From assembly GCA_026129405.1 (NCBI GenBank), contig JAHCID010000010.1, positions 1-64,000 of the forward strand: a stretch of 64,000 nt of DNA, read 5' to 3'. The notes below the pieces were generated by a model. The model did not search any database, was not told the DNA's origin, and saw only the letters and a list, made by a program, of their open reading frames with translations. Made by a program: the position numbers and the translations under genes. This document shows, piece by piece, positions 26,220 through 34,683 of this stretch (positions are counted from its first letter, which is position 1; each line of letters starts with the position of its first letter). Origin of the DNA: a bacterium. Lineage in GTDB: Bacteria; Desulfobacterota; Binatia; DP-6.

Positions 26220-26947
26220 CAGGCGGCGGGCTCCTCGTGGGCGCCGCGGGCGATCACCTGCGTGTAGACGTCCTCGAGGGTGCGGCCCTGGGTGAGCGTC
26301 GCCAGCTGCTCTTCGACGACCACGCGGCCCTCGTTGATGATGACGACCTTCTGGCAGGCGCTCAGGACCTGCGAGAGGATGTGCGTCGACAACATGATGG
26401 TGTGTTTGGCGCCGAGGCCGCGGATGAAGCCGAGCATGTCGCGGATCTGCCCCGGGTCGAGACCGTTGGTCGGCTCGTCGAGGATCAGCACTTCGGGGTC
26501 GTGGATCAGCGCCTGCGCCAGGCCGACGCGCTGCCGGTAGCCCTTCGACAGGTGGCCGAGGAGGCGACCGGTGACGTTGCGGAGGCCGCAGGCGTCGAGC
26601 ACGCGGTCGAGCCCCGTTTCGATGTCGACGCGGCTCATGCCCCGCAGCTTGGCGACGAAGCGCAGGTACGGGACGACCGTCATCTCGTTGTAGAGTGGCG
26701 GGTTCTCGGGCAGGTAGCCGATGCGTCGCCGCACCTCGTCCGACTGCTCGAACACGTCGAAGCCGCAGACGCGGACCGAGCCGGACGTCGCCGGCATGTA
26801 GCCGGTGATGATCCGCAGCGTGGTGGTCTTCCCGGCCCCGTTGGGACCGAGGAAGCCCAGTATCTCGCCGGGCTCCGCCGTGAACGTGACGTTCGTGACG
26901 GCCGTGAGGTCGCCGTACCGTTTGCTCAGGTTTGCGACTTCGATCAT
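26219..26947 (-). CDS. ABC transporter ATP-binding protein (GldA-like)
   Basis: A 242-residue cytoplasmic ATPase. Walker A is GFLGPNGAGKTTTLR, the Q-loop lies in RIGYLPENPPLYNEM, the ABC signature is HLSKGYRQRVGLAQAL, Walker B is VLILDEPTNGLD, and the H-loop is IMLSTHILSQV. The ATG at 26947 gives the standard start MIEVANLSKRYG; longer frames upstream are spurious. It is first in the four-gene operon, and the 124 bp between it and divergent polA must hold its promoter. Confidence 0.95.
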   Translation of the reverse strand: MIEVANLSKRYGDLTAVTNVTFTAEPGEILGFLGPNGAGKTTTLRIITGYMPATSGSVRVCGFDVFEQSDEVRRRIGYLPENPPLYNEMTVVPYLRFVAKLRGMSRVDIETGLDRVLDACGLRNVTGRLLGHLSKGYRQRVGLAQALIHDPEVLILDEPTNGLDPGQIRDMLGFIRGLGAKHTIMLSTHILSQVLSACQKVVIINEGRVVVEEQLATLTQGRTLEDVYTQVIARGAHEEPAA

Positions 26948-27071
26948 GTAGTTCGACTGAGACGCAGACGGAGGCGGAAAATTCGGGGCGCTATTATCGA
27001 CGCGCCCGCACGATGTCAAGAAATGTCCCCCCCGGTCGTCGCCGTCCCTCCCCGCCCGCGCGCATTCCGAC

Positions 27072-29681
27072 ATGCCATCTCCGACCGCACCGCGGCTGCA
27101 TCTGATCGACGGCAGCGGGTACGTGTATCGCGCGTTCCATGCGCTCCCGGCGCTGTCGACGACGCGCGGGCAGCCGACGAACGCCATCTTCGGATTCGCG
27201 AAGATGGTCGCGAAGCTGATCCGCGAAGAACGGCCCGACCACGTCGCCGTGGTGTTCGACGCCCCGGGGCGCGCCACCTTTCGCGACGCCATGTTCGACG
27301 GCTACAAGGCCTCGCGGGCGAGGATGCCGGACGAGCTGCGCTCCCAGATCCCGTACATCCGCCGGCTGGTCGAGGCGCTGCGGCTGCCGGTGATCGAGGA
27401 GCCCGGGGTCGAGGCGGACGACGTCATCGGCACGCTCGTGACGCAGGCGAGCCGCGCCGGCGTCTCGACCGTGGTCGTCACCGGCGACAAGGACATGATG
27501 CAGGTCGTCGACGAGCGCACGAGCCTGCTCGACCCGATGCGCGATCGCCGCTTCGGGCCGGCCGAGGTGGTCGAGCGCTTCGGGGTTCCGCCGGCCCTGG
27601 TCCCCGACGTGCTCGGGCTCATGGGCGACGCCATCGACGACATCCCCGGTGTCACCGGCGTGGGCGAGAAGACGGCGATGGCGCTCGTGCAGAAGCTCGG
27701 GCCGGTCGAACGTATCCTCGCCTCGCTCGACGAAGTTCCGAGCACCGGCATTCGCGGCGCGAAGAAGGTGGCCGAGACGCTTGCGCGCGAGGCCGAGACG
27801 GCGCAGCTCTCCAAGCGGCTCGCCACGATCCAGTGCGATCTGCCGCTCGAGCTCGAGCTCGAGGCGCTGCGCTGGAGCGGGCCCGATCGGGAGCATCTGC
27901 GGCCACTGCTGGTGGAGCTCGAGATCCACTCGCTCCTGCGCGAGCTCGGCGTCGCCGGCGAGACCGTCGCGATCGTGACGACCGAGGTCGACGCGGCGAC
28001 CGCCTCCACGGCGGCGCGCACGCTGGCGGCAGCGTCGGCGGTCGCGATCGTGCCGGTGCTCGAGGGCGCACGCGCCACCACGGCGGCGCTCGCGGTGCTC
28101 GCGCTCGCGGGGCCGAGCGATCCGGTCGTCGTCGCGCGCGACCCGGACACGAGCGGCGCGCTCCTGGCGTTGGCGCCGGTGCTGAACGACCTCGCGGTCA
28201 CCAAGGTCGGCGCCGACCTGAAGGCGACGCGCGTCGCCCTCGCGCGGCGCGGCGTACGCCTCGGGGGGCCGGCGTTCGACCTCGGCCTGGCGTCGTACTG
28301 TCTCAACCCCTCAGCCGCCGATCACGGCATCGGCGCGTTGGCCGAGGAGCTGCTCGGCCATCCGCGTGCCGAGGACGAGGACGCCGTTGCGAACGCGGCG
28401 CGGGCGGCCCGCGCTGCCCATGGTCTCGTGCCCATCCTCTCGGAGCGTCTCCGCGCGCACGAGATGGAGCGGCTCTTCCGTGACGTCGAGATGCCGCTCG
28501 CCGAGGTCCTCGCCGAGATGGAGCTCGCCGGCGTGGCCCTCGATGTGCCGGTGCTCACGCGGCTCGGGGGGGAGCTCGAGGCGTCGCTCGCCCGGCTGAT
28601 GGCGGAGATCCACGAGCTCGCCGGCGGCCCGTTCAACATCGGCTCGCCGCCGCAGCTGCGCGAGGTGCTCTTCGAGCGGCTCAAGATCCCGACGCGCGGC
28701 ATCCGCCGCGGGAAGACCGGCTTGTCCACCGATGTCGACGTGCTGACGCGGCTCGCGCGCGAGCACCCGCTGCCGGGCAAGATCCTCGAGTGGCGCCAGC
28801 TCTCGAAGCTCAAGTCGACGTACGTCGATGCGCTGCCGGCGCTGGTCGATCCGCACAGCGGTCGTCTGCACACGTCGTTCAATCAGACCGTGGCGGCGAC
28901 GGGACGGCTCTCGAGCTCCGATCCCAATCTGCAGAACATTCCGGTGCGCAGCGAGGAGGGCCGGCGCATCCGCGCCGCGTTCGTCGCACCGCCCGGCCAG
29001 CGCCTGATCTCGGCCGACTACTCGCAGATCGAGCTGCGCCTGCTCGCCCATCTCGCCGACGACCCCGGCTTGTGCGCCGCGTTCGCAGCCGAGGCGGACG
29101 TGCACGCGACGACGGCGGCCGAGGTCTTCAAGGAGCTGCCGCCGGCCGAGGGGCGGCGGTTGGCCAAGGTGATCAACTACGGGCTCGTCTATGGCATGGG
29201 CCCGTCGCGTGCGGCGCGCGAGCTCGGCGTCTCGCTGGCCGAGGCCGAGGCCTACATCGAGGGCTACTTCACGCGCTACCCGCGCGTGCGCCGCTTCATC
29301 GATGACACCATCGCCGGCGCGCGGCGTTGCGGCTTCGTTACGACCGTCCTCGGCCGGCGCCGCTACCTGCCCGAGATCGGCGCCCGCGATGCGGCCGTGC
29401 GGCAGTTCGCGGAGCGCGCGGCGACCAATACGCCGATCCAGGGGTCGGCGGCCGATCTGATCAAGCTCGCCATGCTCGAGGTGCGCCGCCGGCTGCGTGC
29501 AGAGGGATTCCGAGCGCAGATGCTATTGCAGGTGCACGATGAGCTGGTGCTGGAGGCCCCGGATGCGGAGGCGGAACGGGCGGCGGGTCTCGTGCGGACC
29601 GTCATGGAGGAGGTCTGGCCGCTGCGGGTTCCCTTGCGGGCCGAGGTACGAATCGGGGCGAACTGGGCCGAGGTCCACTGA
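27072..29681 (+). CDS. polA: DNA polymerase I with inactive 3'-5' exonuclease domain
   Basis: An 869-residue protein. The 5'-3' exonuclease occupies residues 1-290 (LIDGSGYVYRAFHALP; EADDVIGTLVT; TGDKDMMQVV). Residues about 300-480 keep the 3'-5' exonuclease fold but not its metal ligands. The DxE motif reads AIVPVLEG, and the KYDR motif of E. coli is KATR, so proofreading should be absent. The polymerase domain is intact: SADYSQIELRLLAHL (motif A), KVINYGLVYGMG (motif B) and LQVHDELVLEAP (motif C). Motif B has Tyr where E. coli has Phe762, as in T7 and mycobacterial enzymes. It functions in repair and Okazaki-fragment maturation. A TATTAT hexamer at 26992 is a weak candidate -10 box. Confidence 0.96.
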   Translation: MPSPTAPRLHLIDGSGYVYRAFHALPALSTTRGQPTNAIFGFAKMVAKLIREERPDHVAVVFDAPGRATFRDAMFDGYKASRARMPDELRSQIPYIRRLVEALRLPVIEEPGVEADDVIGTLVTQASRAGVSTVVVTGDKDMMQVVDERTSLLDPMRDRRFGPAEVVERFGVPPALVPDVLGLMGDAIDDIPGVTGVGEKTAMALVQKLGPVERILASLDEVPSTGIRGAKKVAETLAREAETAQLSKRLATIQCDLPLELELEALRWSGPDREHLRPLLVELEIHSLLRELGVAGETVAIVTTEVDAATASTAARTLAAASAVAIVPVLEGARATTAALAVLALAGPSDPVVVARDPDTSGALLALAPVLNDLAVTKVGADLKATRVALARRGVRLGGPAFDLGLASYCLNPSAADHGIGALAEELLGHPRAEDEDAVANAARAARAAHGLVPILSERLRAHEMERLFRDVEMPLAEVLAEMELAGVALDVPVLTRLGGELEASLARLMAEIHELAGGPFNIGSPPQLREVLFERLKIPTRGIRRGKTGLSTDVDVLTRLAREHPLPGKILEWRQLSKLKSTYVDALPALVDPHSGRLHTSFNQTVAATGRLSSSDPNLQNIPVRSEEGRRIRAAFVAPPGQRLISADYSQIELRLLAHLADDPGLCAAFAAEADVHATTAAEVFKELPPAEGRRLAKVINYGLVYGMGPSRAARELGVSLAEAEAYIEGYFTRYPRVRRFIDDTIAGARRCGFVTTVLGRRRYLPEIGARDAAVRQFAERAATNTPIQGSAADLIKLAMLEVRRRLRAEGFRAQMLLQVHDELVLEAPDAEAERAAGLVRTVMEEVWPLRVPLRAEVRIGANWAEVH

Positions 29682-29737
29682 CACACGTGATCGGGTGAAT
29701 AGGTCCATCGTCGGGGCGTCTGAAAGCCGAGCGGGCC

Positions 29738-30322
29738 GTGGCGCCTAGCGACTGGGAGCTCGTACGGCGGGCCCGGGAGGGTGATCGTGATGCCTTCCGG
29801 ACCCTGGTCGAGCGCTACCAGCGCAAGGTGGCGGCTCTGGCGCTCGGAATGCTCAGGAACAGGGAAGACGCCCTCGACGTGGTCCAAGAAACCTTCACCA
29901 AGGCCTACCAGAGCCTGGACCGGTTCAAAGGCGATTCGTCGTTCTACACGTGGGTGTACCGCATCGCCGCCAACCTCTGTATCGATCATCAGCGGCGGGA
30001 TGCGAAGCTCGTCCACGTCCCCATCGATGCTCGCGGCAACGATGGCGAGGCGACGGGCGAGGAAATTCCTGCCGCCGCGCTCGAAGGCAGCGAACCCGAC
30101 GAGCCCTTCCAGCGGGCCCGCGATGCGGAGATCTCTGCGGGCCTCGCCCGAGCCATCTCCGAGTTGACCCCCGAGCATCGCGCCGTCATACTCCTGCGCG
30201 AAGTGGATGGGCTCTCCTACGAGGAGATCAGCGAGGTTCTCGGGTGCCCGAAGGGCACCGTGATGAGCCGACTCCACTACGCGCGACGCCAGCTCCAGGA
30301 GCGGTTGCGCAGCCTGCGCTGA
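29738..30322 (+). CDS. ECF-family RNA polymerase sigma factor (RpoE-like)
   Basis: A 194-residue protein with a GTG start. Region 2 reads DAFRTLVERYQRKVAALAL and REDALDVVQETFTKAYQSL, with the core-binding and -10 recognition helices. Region 4 carries the HTH YEEISEVLGCPKGTVMSRL. An acidic linker joins them. It lies 56 bp after polA and 22 bp before an anti-sigma gene, forming a typical sigma/anti-sigma operon that responds to an envelope or redox signal. Target promoters cannot be deduced here. Confidence 0.93.
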   Translation: MAPSDWELVRRAREGDRDAFRTLVERYQRKVAALALGMLRNREDALDVVQETFTKAYQSLDRFKGDSSFYTWVYRIAANLCIDHQRRDAKLVHVPIDARGNDGEATGEEIPAAALEGSEPDEPFQRARDAEISAGLARAISELTPEHRAVILLREVDGLSYEEISEVLGCPKGTVMSRLHYARRQLQERLRSLR

Positions 30323-30344
30323 CGAACCTCCAGATGGGCCGCCC

Positions 30345-30842
30345 ATGACCTGCGACGACGTCCAGCAGCACATCCACCGCTTTCTCGACACGGAGCTTCC
30401 TCCCCCGATGCTGCTGGCGGTCGCACGACACGCCGGCGGTTGTAGCGCCTGCGAAACGCGCATCCGCGAGCTGAGCGACCTCGGTGATGCGTTGCGCGCC
30501 GAAGCCGAGGCCGCGCTCGCGACGCTCGACATGACCCAGGTCTGGGCCGGAGTCGCGAAGGGCCTCGACGCGCACGACGCGGAGGTCACCCGGCGACGCC
30601 GGCTGCGCGCGCTGCCGCTCTGGGGCTCGGGGCTCGCTGCCGCCGCCGTCCTGGTCGCGTTGCTCGACGGGCCGCGTCCCGACGTGCAGATGACGACGTC
30701 CCACGTCGTCCAGCAGCAGCCGGTGCGGCAGGTCGCCGCCATCGACCGGCTCGCCGTCGAGAATCGCCATCAGGTCTCCGTGCGGCGCGACCAGAAGGGT
30801 TTCACCCTGATCGCGCTCGGTGACGGAAACGAGGCGCGGTGA
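30345..30842 (+). CDS. Membrane anti-sigma factor with zinc-binding (ZAS) motif
   Basis: A 165-residue protein. The cytoplasmic N-terminus begins MTCDDVQQHIHRFLD and contains the H-x3-C-x2-C zinc motif (ARHAGGCSACETRI) of ChrR/RsrA-type anti-sigma domains. A membrane segment lies near residues 88-105 (WGSGLAAAAVLVALL), followed by a short periplasmic tail. The protein is expected to sequester the sigma factor encoded just upstream until a signal acts. The last codons overlap the next gene's GTG start, so the downstream protein is co-expressed and may help sense the signal. Confidence 0.88.
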   Translation: MTCDDVQQHIHRFLDTELPPPMLLAVARHAGGCSACETRIRELSDLGDALRAEAEAALATLDMTQVWAGVAKGLDAHDAEVTRRRRLRALPLWGSGLAAAAVLVALLDGPRPDVQMTTSHVVQQQPVRQVAAIDRLAVENRHQVSVRRDQKGFTLIALGDGNEAR

Positions 30843-31360
30843 CCCGCGCGCAGGTCGGGGTGGCCGTGCTGGGCCTCGTGAGCGGCCTCGGCGCGGTCTG
30901 CCACGCCTTGCCGCCGCCGGGACCGATCCAGGTCGAGATCCAGGCCGTCCTCGCGAGCAACTCGGGCGTCTGCGATCCGCGCGTCGCGCAGCTGAAGGCG
31001 CGGCTGCGCCGGCTCGCCGGCTTCCGCAACTACCAGCTCCTCGTCACCATCACGCGCACGCTGCCGTGGCGCGAGACGCAGGTGATCCCGCTGCCGGGCG
31101 AGCGCACCATCGTCCTCCAGCCGAAGATGATCGACCGCGGGCGGATCGTGATGCAGGTCCGCCTCCTCGAGCAGAGCCGGCAGTTCCTGCAGACCACCTT
31201 GCGCCTTCCGAACCAACACACCATGGTGTTCTCGATGGGGCACGACGGCGTGCTGGGCGGTCTCGAGCCGGCCGAGGCGGGCAGCGCCCCTGGTCCGGGA
31301 AGCTCGGACAGCGCCTATCTGGTGCTTCTCAAGGCCGAGCATCCGAGCGCGGAGCACTGA
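30839..31360 (+). CDS. Small exported protein in the sigma/anti-sigma operon
   Basis: A 173-residue protein from a GTG that overlaps the anti-sigma stop. A signal sequence (residues about 1-23, LGLVSGLGAVCHA) precedes a beta-rich domain (YQLLVTITRTLPW, RTIVLQPKMI). The C-terminal part is glycine/serine-rich. I do not recognise the family. The translational coupling suggests a periplasmic partner of the anti-sigma factor, for example a ligand-binding or stress-sensing protein. That is inference from position only. Confidence 0.7.
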   Translation: MTRAQVGVAVLGLVSGLGAVCHALPPPGPIQVEIQAVLASNSGVCDPRVAQLKARLRRLAGFRNYQLLVTITRTLPWRETQVIPLPGERTIVLQPKMIDRGRIVMQVRLLEQSRQFLQTTLRLPNQHTMVFSMGHDGVLGGLEPAEAGSAPGPGSSDSAYLVLLKAEHPSAEH

Positions 31361-31368
31361 CGACGGCG

Positions 31369-31671
31369 ATGACGACGTGGCTCGAGGAGGTCGGACGGCA
31401 GCTGAGCGGTGTTGCCGACGCGCTGTGGGGCGAGGTGAGCGAGCGTGGCGTGATGCCGCTGCTCCAGCCCGTGGCGCCGTGGAATCAGCCGGAGTTCCTC
31501 CAGCCGGCGGTGGCCCTCGGCGGGCTGCTCTCGATCGCGTTGCTCTCGGGGCTTGCGGTGACGGCCCTGGGGACGCTGGTGGTGACGCTGTTCGCGCTCT
31601 GGATGCTGCTGGTCGAGGTGTTCGGCGTGTCCGTCGAGCTGAACCCGCTCGGGGCGGCGGCGTCGCGCTGA
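31369..31671 (+). CDS. Small membrane protein, 100 residues
   Basis: The ATG at 31369 lies 8 bp after the previous stop. An amphipathic N-terminus (MTTWLEEVGRQLSGVADAL) is followed by one long or two closely spaced hydrophobic helices (residues about 48-85). No family is recognised. As the last gene of the sigma-factor operon it may be a membrane component of the same stress response. The 82 bp after it, up to the inverted-repeat element, hold nothing I can name. Confidence 0.6.
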   Translation: MTTWLEEVGRQLSGVADALWGEVSERGVMPLLQPVAPWNQPEFLQPAVALGGLLSIALLSGLAVTALGTLVVTLFALWMLLVEVFGVSVELNPLGAAASR

Positions 31672-31753
31672 CGTCCCGCGTCCGCGGGGCCGCTCGCTTC
31701 GCGTCGTTCCGCCTGCACGACGCTGCCGATCCCGCTCTGCGTGCCCCGGCGAT

Positions 31754-31920
31754 CTAGTGTCCCGAGTCTGAAGTTCGTCACCAAATCTCGGGCGGTCTCA
31801 CGCCGCCCGGCTGCGTTGCGTCTCCTCACCATGGCGACGGCCATGCCTCGTCGTCGCGCCTCGCCGGGCGGCGCGATCCCGCCCGATCTTTGGCAACGAA
31901 CTTCGGACTCGGGACACTAG
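31754..31920. mobile_element. 167-bp MITE-like element with long imperfect inverted repeats and TA target duplication
   Basis: The left end (TAGTGTCCCGAGTCTGAAG from 31755) and the right end reversed (TAGTGTCCCGAGTCCGAAG from 31919) match at 18 of 19 positions. Pairing continues inward for about 58 bp with roughly ten mismatches. The middle (CCATGGCGACGGCCATG region, about 31830) is itself near-palindromic, so the whole element can fold into one hairpin. Each end abuts a TA dinucleotide, the target duplicated by IS630/Tc1-mariner transposases. No transposase is encoded in it or in the window. The right TA is part of the TAG stop of the neighbouring gene. The mobile nature is inferred from structure. 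Confidence 0.65.
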
Positions 31921-32129
31921 TCGCCGAGCGTCGACCAGTCGACGGTCCAGAAGTCGGGGACGGGGGGCCGGAGCTCGGTGTGACCGCCGAAGCAGGAGAA
32001 GCTCGGGCGGTGGGTGAGGCGTTCGCGGAGGAGGTGGAGGTGCTCCTCGACGCTCTGGCCGGGGGCGGGGGCGCCGACGTCGAGACGTTTCATGCCGCCG
32101 CATTTGCGGCAGGTGACGTCCACGCGCAT
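31917..32129 (-). CDS. Small CxxC-containing protein downstream of sat
   Basis: A 70-residue protein. The N-terminus VTCRKCGGMKRLDVG contains one CxxC, and a later Cys and His (FSCFGGHTEL) could complete a zinc site. The family is not recognised. It starts 19 bp after the sat stop and is the last gene of the sulfur operon. Its TAG stop codon lies inside the end of the inverted-repeat element. Because the element's target is TA, the same TAG would have existed before insertion, so the gene is not truncated. Confidence 0.6.
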   Translation of the reverse strand: MRVDVTCRKCGGMKRLDVGAPAPGQSVEEHLHLLRERLTHRPSFSCFGGHTELRPPVPDFWTVDWSTLGD

Positions 32130-32148
32130 CGGCGTCCCGCTCCCGGTG

Positions 32149-33405
32149 CTACTGCTTCATCGCGGCGGCGAGGATGCGCGAGGTCGACGGACGCATGATG
32201 CGCGGGTCGACTTCCTTGCCTGCCTGGAGCGTCTGGCGGACGTCCTTGCCGGAGATCGAGACCGGCTTCTCGCCGGGGTGGTTGTCGGTGAGGTCGACGC
32301 GACCCATCGACTCGTAGAACGCCGCGAATCCGACCTTCAGCGGCTGGATCTTCAGGTCGCCGCCGAGCTTCGAGAAGATCTCCTGCGCGTCGAAGTCGCC
32401 CCAGATGGCGGAGCCGTCGGCGTAGGGCGCGTCGGCGTGCTTGCGGCCGATGACGATGTCGGTGAAGCCGAAGTTCTGGCGGTAGATGCCGTGCATCACG
32501 GCTTCCTTCGGGCCGCCGTAGAACATCTTGATGTCGAGCCCGAGCAGCAGGACGCGGTCCGGCACCGACTCGTTGCGTGGGCCCCACAGCGCGGCGTCGC
32601 TGTCGCCCTCGCCGAGGCCGCGCTGCGTGATCAGCGCTTCATAGGTCTGCATGCGCACGGCGGCGTTCACGTCGTCGCCCTTGGTCTCGCCGACGAGCGG
32701 GTTCAAGACGGCGCCGGCGTCGTGCCCCTGGCGGATCAGGGTCTCGAGGCCGTAGACGAGCGCGTACTCGTGCGCACGGTGGAGCGGGTTGCGCGTCTGG
32801 AACGCGACCACGCGCTTCCAGCCCTTCTCGCGGAACAGCGCGCGGACCTCACGCGGCGAGAGCACGTACTTGCCGAACGCCGGGTTCTTCGGCTGCGGCA
32901 GGACGCGGATCGTGCCGCCGACGAGGTGCGTCTTGTCGGCGTCGTTCCTGAGCACCATGTCGGCGCCCGGATGATCGGTGCGCTCGGTGCCGTAGACATT
33001 CTTCAGGTAGCGGGGCTTGTCCCACGCGAACACCGACGTGACGTCGAGCGTTGCGACGAGCTCGCCCGCCGCATTGGTGAGCGCGACGGTCTGGCCGGGC
33101 TCGATCGTGCCGGCGAGCGCGCTGGTCACCGGCAGCGAGATCGGAATCGTCCAGGCGTACTTGGCGCCGTTCGACTCGATGCACGCCTCGTCGAGCACGC
33201 GGTCGTAGGTCGCCTGGTCCATCGGGCCCCGCAGCGGGCTCAGGCCGCCGTCGCCGAAACGGTAGACGCTGGAGAGATCGGCGTCGGAGACGGGCACCTT
33301 CGGCAGGGACGCGGCCTTGTCGCGGAAGGCGGCCTGCTCGGCGGTCGGCACGGTGAGATCGAGCGGCTCGGTGAGTCCACCATGGGGCGGGATGAGATCG
33401 GGCAT
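32149..33405 (-). CDS. sat: Sulfate adenylyltransferase (ATP sulfurylase, homo-oligomeric type)
   Basis: A 418-residue enzyme that makes adenosine 5'-phosphosulfate from sulfate and ATP. The HxxH-type nucleotide motif is [17 protein letters not shown], and [15 protein letters not shown] is the second conserved loop. The ATG at 33405 starts the usual family N-terminus ([10 protein letters not shown]). No APS kinase domain is fused. In this operon it would supply activated sulfate for reduction and then cysteine synthesis. APS reductase and sulfite reductase genes are not in the window. Confidence 0.95.
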   Translation of the reverse strand: MPDLIPPHGGLTEPLDLTVPTAEQAAFRDKAASLPKVPVSDADLSSVYRFGDGGLSPLRGPMDQATYDRVLDEACIESNGAKYAWTIPISLPVTSALAGTIEPGQTVALTNAAGELVATLDVTSVFAWDKPRYLKNVYGTERTDHPGADMVLRNDADKTHLVGGTIRVLPQPKNPAFGKYVLSPREVRALFREKGWKRVVAFQTRNPLHRAHEYALVYGLETLIRQGHDAGAVLNPLVGETKGDDVNAAVRMQTYEALITQRGLGEGDSDAALWGPRNESVPDRVLLLGLDIKMFYGGPKEAVMHGIYRQNFGFTDIVIGRKHADAPYADGSAIWGDFDAQEIFSKLGGDLKIQPLKVGFAAFYESMGRVDLTDNHPGEKPVSISGKDVRQTLQAGKEVDPRIMRPSTSRILAAAMKQ

Positions 33406-33492
33406 ACGGCTGTCCTTTCTTCCTGGTCTCGGTGTGTCGAAACCGTGCAGGCTAGGGGAATCGGGTGGCCGGCTCAAACGCGCCGGCCGTGC

Positions 33493-34683
33493 TCAGAGGT
33501 GGGCCGAGTCGAACGACTCGCTGACGCTACGGACCCGGAGACGGCGGCGCAGGCGGGCGAGCCCGCGAGCGGCGAGGGCGCCCAGGCCCGAACGGGTGAA
33601 CGACTGGACCGCCACCGAGAGCCGGGCGTCCTCGCCCGCGGCGAAGCGCGCCTCGAGCGGGGTCACGCCGAGCGTCAGGTCGCGCAGCCAGCTGGTCGGG
33701 ATGCCGCGCTCGCGGACGCGCCGGAACAGGTGCTGGAGCACCGGCGTCAGCGCCTCCGGGTCGAGCCTGCGGGTGGCCGGCGTGCGGCGCACGACGATCA
33801 CCGGCTGAACGTCCGCTTCGACCAGGGTGTCGACGGCGGTCACGAGCGTCTGCGGGTCGTCGAGGCCCGCCACGAGCTCCGTCCAGACGGTGCCGCGCGG
33901 GAAGACGGTCGCGGCGTGGGCGAGGGCTTCGAGGTAGCGATCGCGGCCGATGTAGCGTGCCCGCCCGACGCAGTGTCGTCCCAGCTGCTCGGCGTCGAAG
34001 ACCTCGAGGTTGTAGCTGATGGCGTCGACGCCCATGGCGTACGTGCGGTCGATCCAGCGCAGGTCGCGCGGCGGATGCGTCTGCACGACGACGAGCGTGT
34101 CGAAGTGCTTGCGCACCGCCTCGATGAGCGGGGTCAGATGGGCGATGCCGCCGTCGTCCGCATCGAAGACGCTCGAGTTGAACAGGACCAGCTCGGCGGC
34201 GCCCTCGTCGAACGCGGCGCGTACGACCTCGACGACGTCGGCGGGCGTGACGTCGCCGTGCGCAGTGCCGCGCGCGCCCTCGGTACAGAAGCGGCACGGC
34301 GCGCCGGCGGCGGAGAAGCCGCACGCACCGCCCGGGTGCACGACGAGATGCGTGCCGTGCACGGTCGCGAGACTTTGCATCGGGATGCCGCGGCCGGTCC
34401 GTTCGTTCGCGAAACGCGGCGTCCGCCCGGGGCGTACCTCGAGCCGAACGTCGGCCCGGCGCAGGTCGGAGAGGAAATAGCGGCCGGACTCGGCGGCGAG
34501 GCGATAGGGCGTTGCGCTGTCGGCACCGTCGAGCGGCGCGGCGACCTGCATGCCGTCGGGTAGCACGAGGTCGATGGTGTCGGGAGGTCGTCCCGCTGCC
34601 AGCACGCCGGCGCTGGAGTCGAGCTGGAGCCCGCCCGCGGCGACGCCGAGCTTCCAGCGCAGAGGGTCGGTCGCCGCGCTCAC
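33493..34683 (-). CDS. Radical SAM protein with an atypical CX8CX2C cluster motif
   Basis: A 396-residue protein with a GTG start overlapping the stop of the ThiF-like gene. The cluster-binding motif is CGFSAAGAPCRFC: three cysteines with spacings of eight and two instead of the canonical CX3CX2C. An N-terminal region of about 130 residues (beta-rich, FLSDLRRADVRLEVRPG) precedes the barrel. Strands such as ELVLFNSSVFDADD and DAISYNLEVFDAEQL fit the TIM-barrel. I do not recognise the exact family. Its co-transcription with sulfur-carrier genes suggests sulfur insertion or cofactor modification, which is inference. Confidence 0.75.
   Translation of the reverse strand: MSAATDPLRWKLGVAAGGLQLDSSAGVLAAGRPPDTIDLVLPDGMQVAAPLDGADSATPYRLAAESGRYFLSDLRRADVRLEVRPGRTPRFANERTGRGIPMQSLATVHGTHLVVHPGGACGFSAAGAPCRFCTEGARGTAHGDVTPADVVEVVRAAFDEGAAELVLFNSSVFDADDGGIAHLTPLIEAVRKHFDTLVVVQTHPPRDLRWIDRTYAMGVDAISYNLEVFDAEQLGRHCVGRARYIGRDRYLEALAHAATVFPRGTVWTELVAGLDDPQTLVTAVDTLVEADVQPVIVVRRTPATRRLDPEALTPVLQHLFRRVRERGIPTSWLRDLTLGVTPLEARFAAGEDARLSVAVQSFTRSGLGALAARGLARLRRRLRVRSVSESFDSAHL

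Noticed and set aside
26992-26997. polA promoter at TATTAT
   Set aside because: A good -10 look-alike but no recognisable -35 at proper spacing, so it is mentioned only within the polA entry.
31917-32129. Possibility that the MITE-like element truncated the small CxxC gene
   Set aside because: The TA target duplication means the TAG stop would be present with or without the element, so no truncation can be inferred.
33493-34683. Assignment of the radical SAM protein to a nitrogen-starvation (MSMEG_0568-like) family
   Set aside because: A vague resemblance around the cluster only. The sulfur-operon context does not match, and I could not run a profile search.
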